The notes under the pieces are model-generated. The model was not told the DNA's origin and did no database searches. It was given only the letters and a program-made list of their open reading frames with translations. 64,000 nucleotides of DNA from Sphingomonas hankookensis (GTDB lineage: Bacteria; Pseudomonadota; Alphaproteobacteria; Sphingomonadales; Sphingomonadaceae): positions 1-64,000 of the forward strand of contig NZ_JAKREV010000008.1 in the NCBI RefSeq assembly GCF_022664465.1, given 5' to 3'. A program made the position numbers and the translations under genes. The stretch's first letter is position 1. Every line of letters begins with the position of its first letter. Of the stretch, positions 36,849 to 46,412 are shown piece after piece.

Positions 36849-37973
36849 TCATGCAGCTTCCATTAATTTATTGAATAATTCAACATACTTCTTCTCTTCG
36901 GAAGACCAGTTGAACTCTTCGATGATAGCCCGACGCCCATTCTGCCCCATGCGATATGCCCGTGCCTTGTCGCTGACAAGATACTCTATTGCATTGGAGA
37001 TAGCAGCCACATCCCCTGGCGGAACACAGATTCCACAATCATACCGTTCTACGATATCTTGCCACAGTTGATAATCGGTACAGATGAACGGTATTCCCGC
37101 TTCCATATACTCGAATATTTTATTGGTCCCATAAGAACCCAACTTGTTGCCCAGATTAAGCTTGTAATCGTAAACGACGACACCAATCAAAGCAGCTTCA
37201 TAAAATGCGTGCAGATCGGGCCGCGACAGCCGGCCATGGAACTTGACCTTATCCCCACCCGGCATCATGGCAAGGCGCTTGCCATGTTCCTCATCGATGT
37301 ATCCAGCAATATGATATTCCAAATCGTCGAAATCATTCAGCGCAGAAACAATTTCCTCTTGATTCGAATAGGAATATACTGTTCCGGAATAGCATAATAT
37401 GTTGCTTCGGCGAACAAACTGATCTTCTCCAAAATCCCAATTGTTTGCGATCAGAGGGAAATTGGCAATCAGCAGCCCTTTGCCAAGCAACTGGTTGAGG
37501 TTGGCGACGACGTGCGAATGAGGACTGACGATGCCATCATACTGACGCAGCGCCCGAAGCATGTAGCGTTCGAACGCGGAGGATACGATCCGACGAGAAA
37601 AATGCGGCAACCATTCCTTCTCGAGAAGGTGGCGCGGCATATCCTCATGCGCATCGTAAACGACCTTCTTGCCTGCCCGCTTTAGGGCGAGGCCCAGAGG
37701 CAGCAATTCCGGGGAGTGAAGCTGGTAGATATCGGCATTGATCTCGAGTGCCTTGTCCAGAAACTGACGCGTTGCGGCAGCGAGGGTCTTCCAGCGTGGC
37801 CAGGGCTTTCCGCAGTCGTACACCGGAATCCCGTCCAGCACCTCATCCGGACTGCCATCATTCGTCAGGATGGTAACGTGGAAGCCATTGTTATGGAGTG
37901 ACTTGCACTGCCTGAGGAAAACGCGGGCATCGTTGCGAAAATACCCGCTAATGACATGGCATATGCTGTTCAA
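36849..37973 (-). CDS. Family 4 glycosyltransferase
   Basis: A 374-residue GT-B fold transferase. The N-terminal half has the acceptor domain (CHVISGYFRNDARVFLRQCKSL, YDAHEDMPRHLL), and the C-terminal half the donor domain with ILCYSGTVYSYSNQEE and the GT4 EX7E-type region TNKIFEYMEAGIPFICTDY. It leads the minus-strand unit with wzx, the amidotransferase trio and wecBC, so it may add the amidated ManNAcA-type residue. It is the third recognisable transferase of the locus. Moderately A+T-rich. Confidence 0.9.
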   Translation of the reverse strand: MNSICHVISGYFRNDARVFLRQCKSLHNNGFHVTILTNDGSPDEVLDGIPVYDCGKPWPRWKTLAAATRQFLDKALEINADIYQLHSPELLPLGLALKRAGKKVVYDAHEDMPRHLLEKEWLPHFSRRIVSSAFERYMLRALRQYDGIVSPHSHVVANLNQLLGKGLLIANFPLIANNWDFGEDQFVRRSNILCYSGTVYSYSNQEEIVSALNDFDDLEYHIAGYIDEEHGKRLAMMPGGDKVKFHGRLSRPDLHAFYEAALIGVVVYDYKLNLGNKLGSYGTNKIFEYMEAGIPFICTDYQLWQDIVERYDCGICVPPGDVAAISNAIEYLVSDKARAYRMGQNGRRAIIEEFNWSSEEKKYVELFNKLMEAA

Positions 37974-38237
37974 CGTCCGCTATTCCCGATTATGGCCTGT
38001 TCCGGCGCTGCATGATGGTGGATGTCGCCGCTTCGCTGCAGGACGACATTGCCGGTCATGGGTCAATGTCGTACCCGTCCGTATCCTTCCAATCCGTATC
38101 GCCGGGGTGCCTAGTCCCATCCACTTAAAAAGTCGATGGCATTGCAAGCGGCCTATGGGCACGATTTTCCGTGCCGACGCGCACCGTTGTCCAGGCGCTC
38201 GTTCACCTTGGCGGAAAAGCAACCACAAAGGTACGTG

Positions 38238-39902
38238 ATGGCAAGAACCGTAATCGACCGCCGTACTCTCATCGCCGGGATGGCCAGCGGGATCATCGTC
38301 AGCGCAGAAGCCACATCGTGCAGTGCGGCACCAGTTCATAACGGTGTAGTTCTCGACCTCGCCGAGTTCGGCGTTTCACCGGGCGCGACACCGCAGGAAA
38401 ATCTGTCCGGGTTCAAGAAGGCGATATCGCATGCTCCTCCGGGCGCGATGCTGCACTTGCGCCCGACCGCTCCATTGGCCTGTCGCATCGAGGTCGGTGG
38501 CGACTGGTCGACAGCGATCACGATCGACCGACCCGTCATTCTTCGTATTGATGGAGATTTGCAGGCTTCGCATGCCGGCGCTCCACCGGCTTCGTCGTTC
38601 ATGCTCAACATCACCGCGCCTGGGGTCACCATTACAGGGACCGGCCGGATCATTGGAAGTGGTGCAATCGACGACGGCAATTCCGGCACCGACGAAACAT
38701 TCCCCGGCCTTATCAGAGTGTCGGCCGACAATTTCGTTATGACGGAAATAGAGTTGGTTACGCCGCCCAAGGTAGGATTGATGCTATATCAATGCCGAAA
38801 GGCGAAGATTGTACGCGCGCGATTTTCCGGTGGGCCGAAAGTATACGGAGATACAGGATATTTCGCCATTCGTGCAGCAGGCGGCGGTGAACATCTGTTC
38901 GATACCAATCGCTTCTACCCCGCCGAAGACGGCGGCATGTTCGTACAGTGTATAATGCTGGGGGGTTCGCACGATAATCTCTTTACAGGCAACCACGCGC
39001 GCTACCCTTATGAAAAGCTGATATATGGCTATGGCGATAGAAACGTTGCCAAAGACAATATCGTGATTGGGAACCCTGGATATATTCCAGGGACGAACAT
39101 CCAGGGCACGATTACCTCGGTTTTCCGATTTCATGGTTCGTTCAACACGGTACAGAACAATCATGCCCATGGTTGCGCCGGCGGGGCACAGATGATGGAT
39201 GGCCGCGCCCATATCGTCGTCGATAACGAGTTCCTGTCTTGCGGACAGTCGGCGATATCCGCTTACAGGGGAAACATTTCGGGTTCGACGTTCAGGCGGA
39301 ACGTCGGTACGCGAGCCGATCTGGCCGGGTTTGTCGCCGGCGACGGGATACGCATTGTATCGGACGACGCCGCAAGCGGGATCGTCGTGGAAAACAATCG
39401 CATATCGGGGTTTTCAACCCCTGATCCGATTGCGACCCTCGCGGTGTGGCGAGGGCGGACCTCGTTTGGCAGAAACAGCTTGGTGAGGCCACGGGCAGGT
39501 AACGGCCGCTTCTACATGGCTCAGGGGACTGGCGTCTCGGCGACGAACGAACCACGATGGCCTGCAGCACCCGGAGAGACGGTGGTAGACGGGACCGTTA
39601 CTTGGGTCACTATAGCGTATGAAGGCGGTCAGGCAGGGCTGAAACTATACGGATCAAGCGCCGCTGCGCCAATTACCGGCAGCACCATATCAGGGAATAG
39701 GATCGATGGCGGCCGCTATGGCATCGTGACCCGTTTCGTCACGCACTCGCGCATTGTCGGCAATATTCTGGATGCATCCGAATGGGGCATGGTCGAGGAT
39801 GCTGGCAGCCATAACATCTGGAAATCCAACGACATCAGAGGCACCGCGTCCCGGCAGGTGCAAAACCTGGCGTCGACCAGTTCGATGCTGAGCGACCGCT
39901 GA
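38238..39902 (+). CDS. Exported right-handed beta-helix protein, possible polysaccharide lyase or hydrolase
   Basis: A 554-residue protein. The N-terminus has twin arginines and a hydrophobic segment (DRRTLIAGMASGIIVSA), suggesting Tat or Sec export. The rest consists of repeated short strands typical of pectate-lyase-like beta-helices (FTGNHARYPYEK, NTVQNNHAHGCAGG, VVENNRISGFS, TISGNRIDGGRYG, RIVGNILDASEWG). It has no recognised catalytic triad. It lies between the GT4 (divergent) and the wbpM gene. Enzymes of this fold often trim or release the polymer during synthesis, so a depolymerase for the locus product is plausible but unproven. ATG at 38238 follows AAAGG. Confidence 0.75.
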   Translation: MARTVIDRRTLIAGMASGIIVSAEATSCSAAPVHNGVVLDLAEFGVSPGATPQENLSGFKKAISHAPPGAMLHLRPTAPLACRIEVGGDWSTAITIDRPVILRIDGDLQASHAGAPPASSFMLNITAPGVTITGTGRIIGSGAIDDGNSGTDETFPGLIRVSADNFVMTEIELVTPPKVGLMLYQCRKAKIVRARFSGGPKVYGDTGYFAIRAAGGGEHLFDTNRFYPAEDGGMFVQCIMLGGSHDNLFTGNHARYPYEKLIYGYGDRNVAKDNIVIGNPGYIPGTNIQGTITSVFRFHGSFNTVQNNHAHGCAGGAQMMDGRAHIVVDNEFLSCGQSAISAYRGNISGSTFRRNVGTRADLAGFVAGDGIRIVSDDAASGIVVENNRISGFSTPDPIATLAVWRGRTSFGRNSLVRPRAGNGRFYMAQGTGVSATNEPRWPAAPGETVVDGTVTWVTIAYEGGQAGLKLYGSSAAAPITGSTISGNRIDGGRYGIVTRFVTHSRIVGNILDASEWGMVEDAGSHNIWKSNDIRGTASRQVQNLASTSSMLSDR

Positions 39903-40035
39903 AACCCGATATCCGAGACTGGCAGGCGTACCCTGTCGCTCGATCATTGTCCTGAGCGCTTTTGGACCTTAATGGCATCGTCGATGCCGCTCTATCCACA
40001 CGCTGGCTAATGCTATTTTCCGAGGTCAAAGGTCG

Positions 40036-41997
40036 ATGACGAGTTTACGGAAGCGGTTTGAGTCGCGCGCCATGAACGCCTTGCGATGGCTGGTAGACAT
40101 GGATCGACTGACGAAGTTCTCCGTCGTCCTGATCGCCGATGCGTTGTCATGCATAGCGGCAGTCTGGATCAGTTTTTCACTACGCTTGGGGGAATGGGAT
40201 CTTTGGAGCTCGGCAATCGGCACGATGATGGCGATAACGCTCCCATTGTGGTTGGCGATCTTCCTGTGGCGCGGAACCTACCAATATGTAGTCCGCTTCT
40301 CGGGCCTGGGCACGATGATCGACATCGCAACGTCCTGCCTGTTGATGATGATCATCCTGGCGTCGATCTTTCTGATCCACACTCCAGCAGGGGTTCCCCG
40401 TACGGTCGCCGTCATTCAACCGCTCGTCTTTGCGGTCTTGCTAATGGTGAGCAGGGTGATTGCACGCTACGCGCTGTTCGATCTCCTCAACCAGCGCGAG
40501 TTCATCGGAAACCTGCACAGGGTGCTGATCTATGGTGCCGGATCGGCCGGACGGCAGCTTGCCGTTTCACTGCGGCATGAAGCCAATATGACGCTGTGTG
40601 GCTATATCGACGACGATCGCCGACTGACAGGCAAGCGATTGGACCGTGTACGCGTCCATAACAGCGAGGACGTGACCAGGTTGATCGAGAGCCTGTCTGT
40701 CGACACCGTGTTTCTCGCCCTCCCTCGTATCTCGCGCAAAGAGCGCGAGACGATCGTGCGAAAATTCGAAAACGTCTCCGTGCGCGTCATGATCCTGCCG
40801 GCCATGGGCGACCTGCTGACGGGATCGATTTCGGTTGGTGATCTTCGTCAGATCGAGATCACCGATCTGCTTGGACGAGATCCGGTACCGCCCAACCAAC
40901 TGCTGCTTCGTCACACGGTCGAACGTCGCAAGATCATGGTCACGGGTGCGGGTGGCTCGATCGGCAGCGAATTGTGCCGACAGATCAGCAGGCTCAATCC
41001 CGCCCAGATCATTCTGGTCGAAATGACCGAGCACGCCCTTTACACGATCGAAGGCGAACTACGCGAAGCGCAACGTGGCGGGCAGCTCGGTGCCGACGTC
41101 TCCATCCATGCGGAACTTGGCAACGTCGCGGACGAGGACGCCGTACACAGGCTGTTCCATCGCTGGCGGCCGGATACGGTCTTTCACGCAGCGGCATACA
41201 AGCACGTGCCGCTGGTCGAGGAGAACGTGATCGCAGGAATGCGGAACAATATCTTCGGCACCCTGAACTGCGCCTTGGAAGCGCAACGCGTAGGGACCCG
41301 CCATTTCATCCTTGTCAGCACCGACAAGGCAGTCCGGCCGACCAACGTCATGGGAGCCAGCAAGCGCGTATGCGAGTTGATCCTTCAAGGGCTGGCTACG
41401 CGCGATGACGAGACCCGTTTTGCCATCGTCAGGTTCGGTAACGTGCTGGGCTCCAGTGGATCGGTAGTTCCGCGCTTCCAACGACAGATCCGGGCAGGGG
41501 GGCCCGTGACCCTGACCCATCGTGACGTCACTCGATACTTCATGACCATTCCCGAAGCGGCCCAATTGGTCATCCAGGCAGCCGGCATGGCCGAGGGGGG
41601 TGAGGTGTATGTACTCGACATGGGAGAGCCGATCAGGATCTATGATCTGGCTCGAGCGATGATAAACCTGTCGGGCCTCACGATCCGCGACACATCCTCG
41701 CCAGAGGGCGATATCGAAATTTGCGAGATCGGCCTGCGTAAGGGCGAAAAGCTGTACGAGGAAATCCTGATCGGTAATTCTCCCAAACCTACGCACCATC
41801 CACGGATCATGCAGGCGCGGGAAGACCTGATCCCTTTGGACGTGCTATCCGCCAAACTCGACCGGCTAAGTGCCGTGTTGAAGCAAGGGGACCAGGCCGA
41901 CGCGCTGAGAATGTTGAGCTTTCTGGTTCCCGAATTTGTTGGCGAACAGTCCAGCAATCGTGTCGTCCAGATGGTGAACGAGGGTGGGATGGCATAA
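40036..41997 (+). CDS. UDP-N-acetylglucosamine 4,6-dehydratase (WbpM/PglF/CapD type)
   Basis: A 653-residue long-form enzyme. About 150 N-terminal residues hold four to five membrane helices, then a first Rossmann-like part (VLIYGAGSAGRQLAVSL) and the catalytic domain (KIMVTGAGGSIGSELCRQI). The active site has the S-M-K set of this family: STDKAV (from Ser428) and VMGASK (Met439, Lys443), with Met where other dehydratases have Tyr. It makes UDP-4-keto-6-deoxy-GlcNAc-type sugars. With the aminotransferase at 12865 it would give a UDP-4-amino sugar. AAAGGTCG precedes its ATG. Confidence 0.92.
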   Translation: MTSLRKRFESRAMNALRWLVDMDRLTKFSVVLIADALSCIAAVWISFSLRLGEWDLWSSAIGTMMAITLPLWLAIFLWRGTYQYVVRFSGLGTMIDIATSCLLMMIILASIFLIHTPAGVPRTVAVIQPLVFAVLLMVSRVIARYALFDLLNQREFIGNLHRVLIYGAGSAGRQLAVSLRHEANMTLCGYIDDDRRLTGKRLDRVRVHNSEDVTRLIESLSVDTVFLALPRISRKERETIVRKFENVSVRVMILPAMGDLLTGSISVGDLRQIEITDLLGRDPVPPNQLLLRHTVERRKIMVTGAGGSIGSELCRQISRLNPAQIILVEMTEHALYTIEGELREAQRGGQLGADVSIHAELGNVADEDAVHRLFHRWRPDTVFHAAAYKHVPLVEENVIAGMRNNIFGTLNCALEAQRVGTRHFILVSTDKAVRPTNVMGASKRVCELILQGLATRDDETRFAIVRFGNVLGSSGSVVPRFQRQIRAGGPVTLTHRDVTRYFMTIPEAAQLVIQAAGMAEGGEVYVLDMGEPIRIYDLARAMINLSGLTIRDTSSPEGDIEICEIGLRKGEKLYEEILIGNSPKPTHHPRIMQAREDLIPLDVLSAKLDRLSAVLKQGDQADALRMLSFLVPEFVGEQSSNRVVQMVNEGGMA

Positions 41998-42040
41998 ACG
42001 TGGTTTCGCGCCGCGACCGTATGATCTAGGGGGCAGCGCC

Positions 42041-43423
42041 ATGCCTTCGCGTCGTTCCGGTCTCTTCCCTCGTCCCAGCCTGCCCCTCACCCTCTTCTGG
42101 GCGTTGCTGGCATGTGTTTGGCTGGCGGGCGGCGCTTCGCGACCGGATGTTCTGGGGCAGGTCGTCGTCCGTGGCACCGCATGGACGCTGCTAGTGGTTT
42201 TGGCCCTGTTCGGCCCCCGTCTGTCGTTCGTCGGCTCCAGACCAGTCCTCGTGTTCCTGTTCGCGGCGCTGGCGCTGGCGCTGCTTCAGCTTGTGCCACT
42301 TCCGGCCGATGTCTGGCAGAACCTTCCCGGTCGTCGCCCATTGGCAGGGGCGATACTCGCGAGCGGCCAGTCGCTGTCCTGGGGGCAATGGTCGATGGTG
42401 CCACAGGCCACGCTGAATGCCGCTGGTTCACTCGTCGTGCCCTTTGCCACGCTACTGCTCCTGCTGGGAATACAGGAATCCGAACGACGCCTTGTCATCA
42501 CCACGCTGCTGACGTTCATCGGTGCTTCGATGATTATTGGATTGCTGCAATTCTCGACCGGCGCATTCAATAACGTCTTCGTCAACGATACACGTGGCGT
42601 GATTTCCGGCATGTTCGCCAACCGCAATCATTTCGCTTTGCTGCTGGCGATAGGATGCCTGTTAGCGCCGGTTTGGGCGTCGGAAAGCCGGAACGTCTTA
42701 TCGTGGCGGGCGGCGCCGGCAGCCGGACTGGCATTGCTTTTCCTTCTGACCCTCTTGGCGACCGGTTCCCGGGCGGGGCTGGTGCTGGGAATCCTGGGAA
42801 TATTGCTCGGCCTGCTGATTTCGGGCCGAACGATTCGCCGCGCATTGAAACGCTATCCTTCTTGGGTTTTTCCAGCTCTGATGACAGGTGTCGTCGGCAT
42901 CGGTGCGATCGGCGTGCTGGCCAGCGTCGTCGCCGGTCGGGCGGAATCCATCAACCGCTTCTTCGCCATGGACCAGGGCCAGGATATGCGGATGCGAGGG
43001 CTGCCAATCGTATGGCAGATGACCCGGGATTATTTTCCGGTTGGAACGGGACTTGGCACCTTTGATCCCGTCTTTCGCATGTATGAACCCATGGCATTGT
43101 TGAAACCGACCTATTTTAACCATGCCCACAACGATTTCCTCGAAATCGTTCTGACAGGCGGATTGCCGGGATTACTGCTGCTTGGGGCAGCGGTTGGTTG
43201 GTGGATTTGGGCCAGTGTCGGGGCATGGAAGGCGCGAAGCGCAGGCTCGGTACTGCCAATATCGGGGTCGGCGATATTGTTTCTGATCCTCGTCGCCAGC
43301 GTATTCGACTATCCCGCCCGTACGCCCACGATCATGGCGTTCATCGTGATCGCGGCAACCTGGCTTTCGGCTCACGGACGCGCAGGTTCATCAGCTTTAC
43401 CGCAAGAGCGTGCGTCCCTATGA
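42041..43423 (+). CDS. O-antigen ligase / Wzy-C family membrane protein
   Basis: A 460-residue polytopic protein with about 12 helices and a periplasmic loop in the second half. It has the Wzy_C hallmark region RGLPIVWQMTRDYFPVGTGLGTFDPVF and FNHAHNDFLEIVLTGGLPGLLLL, where the Arg and His residues line the active site. It may be a ligase attaching polymer to a carrier or a second polymerase. It lies 43 bases after the WbpM-type gene and is followed by the wza and wzc genes. Start chosen at 42041 with GGGGG upstream. Confidence 0.88.
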   Translation: MPSRRSGLFPRPSLPLTLFWALLACVWLAGGASRPDVLGQVVVRGTAWTLLVVLALFGPRLSFVGSRPVLVFLFAALALALLQLVPLPADVWQNLPGRRPLAGAILASGQSLSWGQWSMVPQATLNAAGSLVVPFATLLLLLGIQESERRLVITTLLTFIGASMIIGLLQFSTGAFNNVFVNDTRGVISGMFANRNHFALLLAIGCLLAPVWASESRNVLSWRAAPAAGLALLFLLTLLATGSRAGLVLGILGILLGLLISGRTIRRALKRYPSWVFPALMTGVVGIGAIGVLASVVAGRAESINRFFAMDQGQDMRMRGLPIVWQMTRDYFPVGTGLGTFDPVFRMYEPMALLKPTYFNHAHNDFLEIVLTGGLPGLLLLGAAVGWWIWASVGAWKARSAGSVLPISGSAILFLILVASVFDYPARTPTIMAFIVIAATWLSAHGRAGSSALPQERASL

Positions 43424-43462
43424 TCGTCCCGTTCCCTTTCAGTTGGAAAGCTCCCCGCCAAG

Positions 43463-44173
43463 ATGCGTAACGCCGTGACCATTCTGTTCATGATGATTGC
43501 CTTGACGGCGTGCAATCGTCGCGAGCCGCTACAATCGAGCTCTCGTCTTACCGTCGTCGACGACAGTACGACTCTTCCTCCACCGGAACGGTTGGATCTG
43601 ACCGCCGCGGATCGACCCGCGTTGATCGGTCCGCTGGATACGATCCAGGTTGATGTCTTCAATGTTCCCGACTTGAGCCGTGAGATACAGGTTGATGCCG
43701 GCGGCCAGATCGCGATGCCGCTGATCGGTACGATCGATGCTCGAGGACGCACTGCTCAGGAACTGGGCACCGCGATCGAGACCGCGTTGCGCAAGCGCTA
43801 TGTCCGTGAACCGGAAGTTACCGTCAACATCAAGAGTTCCATCAGCCAAGTTGTCACGATCGACGGCCAGGTCGTAGAACCGGGTCTGTATCCCGTCACC
43901 AATCAGATGACGTTGCTGCGAGCAGTCGCATCCGCAAAGGGACTAAGTGAGTTCGCACGACAGGATGATGTCGTTATTTTACGTACCGTCAATGGCCGCA
44001 GGATGGCCGGCCTGTACAATGTCAGCGCGATCCGTCGTGGTGCATATGACGATCCCCCCATCTATGCCAACGATCTGATCGTCGTGGGAGACTCTCCGCA
44101 GCGGCGTCTTTTCCGTGATTTCGTGTCGCTGGCTCCGCTTCTTGCGGCCCCCCTCATCGCCATCCTGCAGTAA
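43463..44173 (+). CDS. Polysaccharide export lipoprotein (Wza/GumB-like)
   Basis: A 236-residue outer-membrane export protein. The lipobox LTAC is at residues 14-17. The polysaccharide biosynthesis/export domain (PLDTIQVDVFNVPDLSREIQVDAGGQIAMPLIG) is followed by a SLBB-like segment (VVTIDGQVVEPGLYPVTNQMTLLRAVASAKG). The size is that of the GumB group, shorter than Wza, so the outer-membrane helix of Wza may be absent. It is directly followed, 14 bases on, by the Wzc-like gene, the usual export pair. Confidence 0.92.
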   Translation: MRNAVTILFMMIALTACNRREPLQSSSRLTVVDDSTTLPPPERLDLTAADRPALIGPLDTIQVDVFNVPDLSREIQVDAGGQIAMPLIGTIDARGRTAQELGTAIETALRKRYVREPEVTVNIKSSISQVVTIDGQVVEPGLYPVTNQMTLLRAVASAKGLSEFARQDDVVILRTVNGRRMAGLYNVSAIRRGAYDDPPIYANDLIVVGDSPQRRLFRDFVSLAPLLAAPLIAILQ

Positions 44174-44187
44174 GGTTCCGAAGTTCA

Positions 44188-46404
44188 ATGAATCTGGTCA
44201 CGTCCAATCCGCTTGGCGGTTCAGACAATTCATCTCGGCTGTCGGCTGACCTTCAGGGTGCCGAGCCGGATCGTCCATCGATCCTGCGCCAATATCTGCG
44301 TATCGCACTTCGTTGGCGATATGTGATCATTGGCGCGGTGATCGGGTGCGTTCTTATTGGATTGATCGCGACGCTGCTGACCACGCCGAAATATACGGCG
44401 ACCGCAACCGTTGAGATTGCGCGAGAGGCCAGCAAAGTCACCGATTTCCAAGGCGTGGAGCGTGAAGGCAGCACCCTTGATCAGGAATTCTATCAGACCC
44501 AGTATGGCCTGCTGAAGTCACGCGCATTGTCGGAACGGGTCGCAACCCAGTTACGCTTTGTCGACGATCCCAAGTTTTTTGAACTGTTTGGCCACAGCAG
44601 CAAGGAACAGGCATTCCAGATCGTCAATGGTCGCTTCCCCGCCGCCGGAAGAGCCGAGCGGCAGCGCGTTGCTGGTGAGATTCTGCTGCGCAACCTGTCG
44701 ATCAACCCCACGCGCATGTCACGTCTCGTGGATGTGGCGTTTACGAGCCCGGATTCGGCGCTATCGGCACGGGTCGCCAACGCCTGGGCGGATAGCTTCA
44801 TCCAGATCAATCTGGAACGAAAGGTTCAGGCGACATCCTATGGGCGCAACCTGCTCCAGCGCCAGTTGGCCCTACAAAAGGAGCGGCTCGATGAAAGCCA
44901 GCGTCAACTGGTCGCCTATGCATCAGCGCAGGAAATCATCAACTTGCCGGCTCAGGGCAGTGGATCATCCGGAGCGACAACGTCGGAACGCTCGATCGTC
45001 GCCGACGATCTAGCCGCGTTGAACGCCGTATTGTCACAGGCTACCGCAGACCGCATCCAGGCCGAGGCGCGCTATCAACAGGGAGGCCGCTCCGGTGCAT
45101 CGACCGAGGCATTGCGCAACCCGGCGATCAACAGCTTGCGTCAGCGTCGAGCGGAACTGGCTGCTGATTACCAGCGGCTGATGGTTCAGTTCGAACCTGC
45201 CTATCCGGCCGCACGCGCCATCCAATCCCAAATCGACCAGCTCGATCGTTCGATCGCTCGTGAAGAAGGCCGGGTATCCGGCTCCATCGTTGCCGAGTAC
45301 AATGAAGCACGGCAGCGTGAAAGCGCGCTCCAGCAGCGCGTCAATCAATTGAAGGCAAGTTACCTCGACAATCGTCGGCGCAGCATTCAGTACAATATCT
45401 ACCAGCAGGAGGTGGATACCAACCGCGCACTTTATGATGGCCTGCTACAGCGGTTCAAGGAAATCGGCATTGCCGGCGGCGTGGGCGTCAACAACGTTTC
45501 CGTTGTCGATCCCGCGGAGGAGCCACAAAGTCCGTCCAGCCCCCTGCTTCTGATCAATCTGATCGTCTCGGTCCTTGTCGGATTGGGATTGGGTGCGCTT
45601 GCGGCATTCGCGCTGGAGCAGATGGACGAAGCGTTCGCCGACCCGGCCGAGGTGGAAAGGCGCCTTGGCCTCCCACTGCTGGGCTCGGTGCCCAAGGTGG
45701 ACGACAAGACGTCGCCGTACAACGAACTGCTCGATCGCAAGTCCGACCTCGTCGACTCCTATTTGGCCATCAACACCAACCTGGGCTTCACGACGGAGCA
45801 CGGCGTACCGCGAACCTTCTCGGTCACTTCGACACGACCGGCCGAAGGCAAGTCGATTACGTCGCTTGCGCTTGCGACCATGCTGGCGCGTGCTGGTAAG
45901 CGCGTGATCCTTGTCGACGGCGACATGCGCTCGCCCTCCATCCATCACTTGGGTGGTGTCAGCCACGATCGCGGTCTCAGCAACTTTCTGGCCGGCGACG
46001 ATGCATTGGATGCGTTGCTTTTCCCAATGAACGATCTCGGCTTCGACGCGATGTCGGCAGGCCCGATCCCACCCAACGCAGCAGAACTGCTGACCGGCAA
46101 CCGTCTGTCGGTACTGCTAGATCGGCTACTCGAGCGATACGATCATGTGGTCGTAGATTCCCCGCCGGTCATGGGGCTAGCCGATGCGCCACTGATTGCG
46201 AACAGAGTGGAAGGCGTGGTGTATGCGGTTGAATCGCATGGCATCCGTGCAACCTTGGTAAAAACGGCTCTTGCGCGACTTTCCAGCGCCAATGCGCGGA
46301 TATTCGGCGGCATTCTGACAAAGTTCGAAGCCCGCAAATCACATTACGGCTACGGCTATGATTACGGCTATGGTTACGGTCGGGACAAAGAAGCGAAAGA
46401 TTGA
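44188..46404 (+). CDS. Polysaccharide co-polymerase with BY-kinase domain (Wzc-like)
   Basis: A 738-residue inner-membrane protein. The first helix is near residues 45-68 (YVIIGAVIGCVLIGLIATLL), a long periplasmic coiled-coil part follows, with a second helix near 455-480 (LLLINLIVSVLVGLGLGALAAF). The cytoplasmic tyrosine kinase domain has a Walker A at AEGKSIT (Lys555), Walker A' VILVDGDMRSPS and Walker B YDHVVVDSPP. The C-terminus ends in a tyrosine cluster (HYGYGYDYGYGYG), the autophosphorylation tail. No Wzb-type phosphatase gene is in the window. Confidence 0.94.
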   Translation: MNLVTSNPLGGSDNSSRLSADLQGAEPDRPSILRQYLRIALRWRYVIIGAVIGCVLIGLIATLLTTPKYTATATVEIAREASKVTDFQGVEREGSTLDQEFYQTQYGLLKSRALSERVATQLRFVDDPKFFELFGHSSKEQAFQIVNGRFPAAGRAERQRVAGEILLRNLSINPTRMSRLVDVAFTSPDSALSARVANAWADSFIQINLERKVQATSYGRNLLQRQLALQKERLDESQRQLVAYASAQEIINLPAQGSGSSGATTSERSIVADDLAALNAVLSQATADRIQAEARYQQGGRSGASTEALRNPAINSLRQRRAELAADYQRLMVQFEPAYPAARAIQSQIDQLDRSIAREEGRVSGSIVAEYNEARQRESALQQRVNQLKASYLDNRRRSIQYNIYQQEVDTNRALYDGLLQRFKEIGIAGGVGVNNVSVVDPAEEPQSPSSPLLLINLIVSVLVGLGLGALAAFALEQMDEAFADPAEVERRLGLPLLGSVPKVDDKTSPYNELLDRKSDLVDSYLAINTNLGFTTEHGVPRTFSVTSTRPAEGKSITSLALATMLARAGKRVILVDGDMRSPSIHHLGGVSHDRGLSNFLAGDDALDALLFPMNDLGFDAMSAGPIPPNAAELLTGNRLSVLLDRLLERYDHVVVDSPPVMGLADAPLIANRVEGVVYAVESHGIRATLVKTALARLSSANARIFGGILTKFEARKSHYGYGYDYGYGYGRDKEAKD

Positions 46405-46412
46405 GTAGACGC

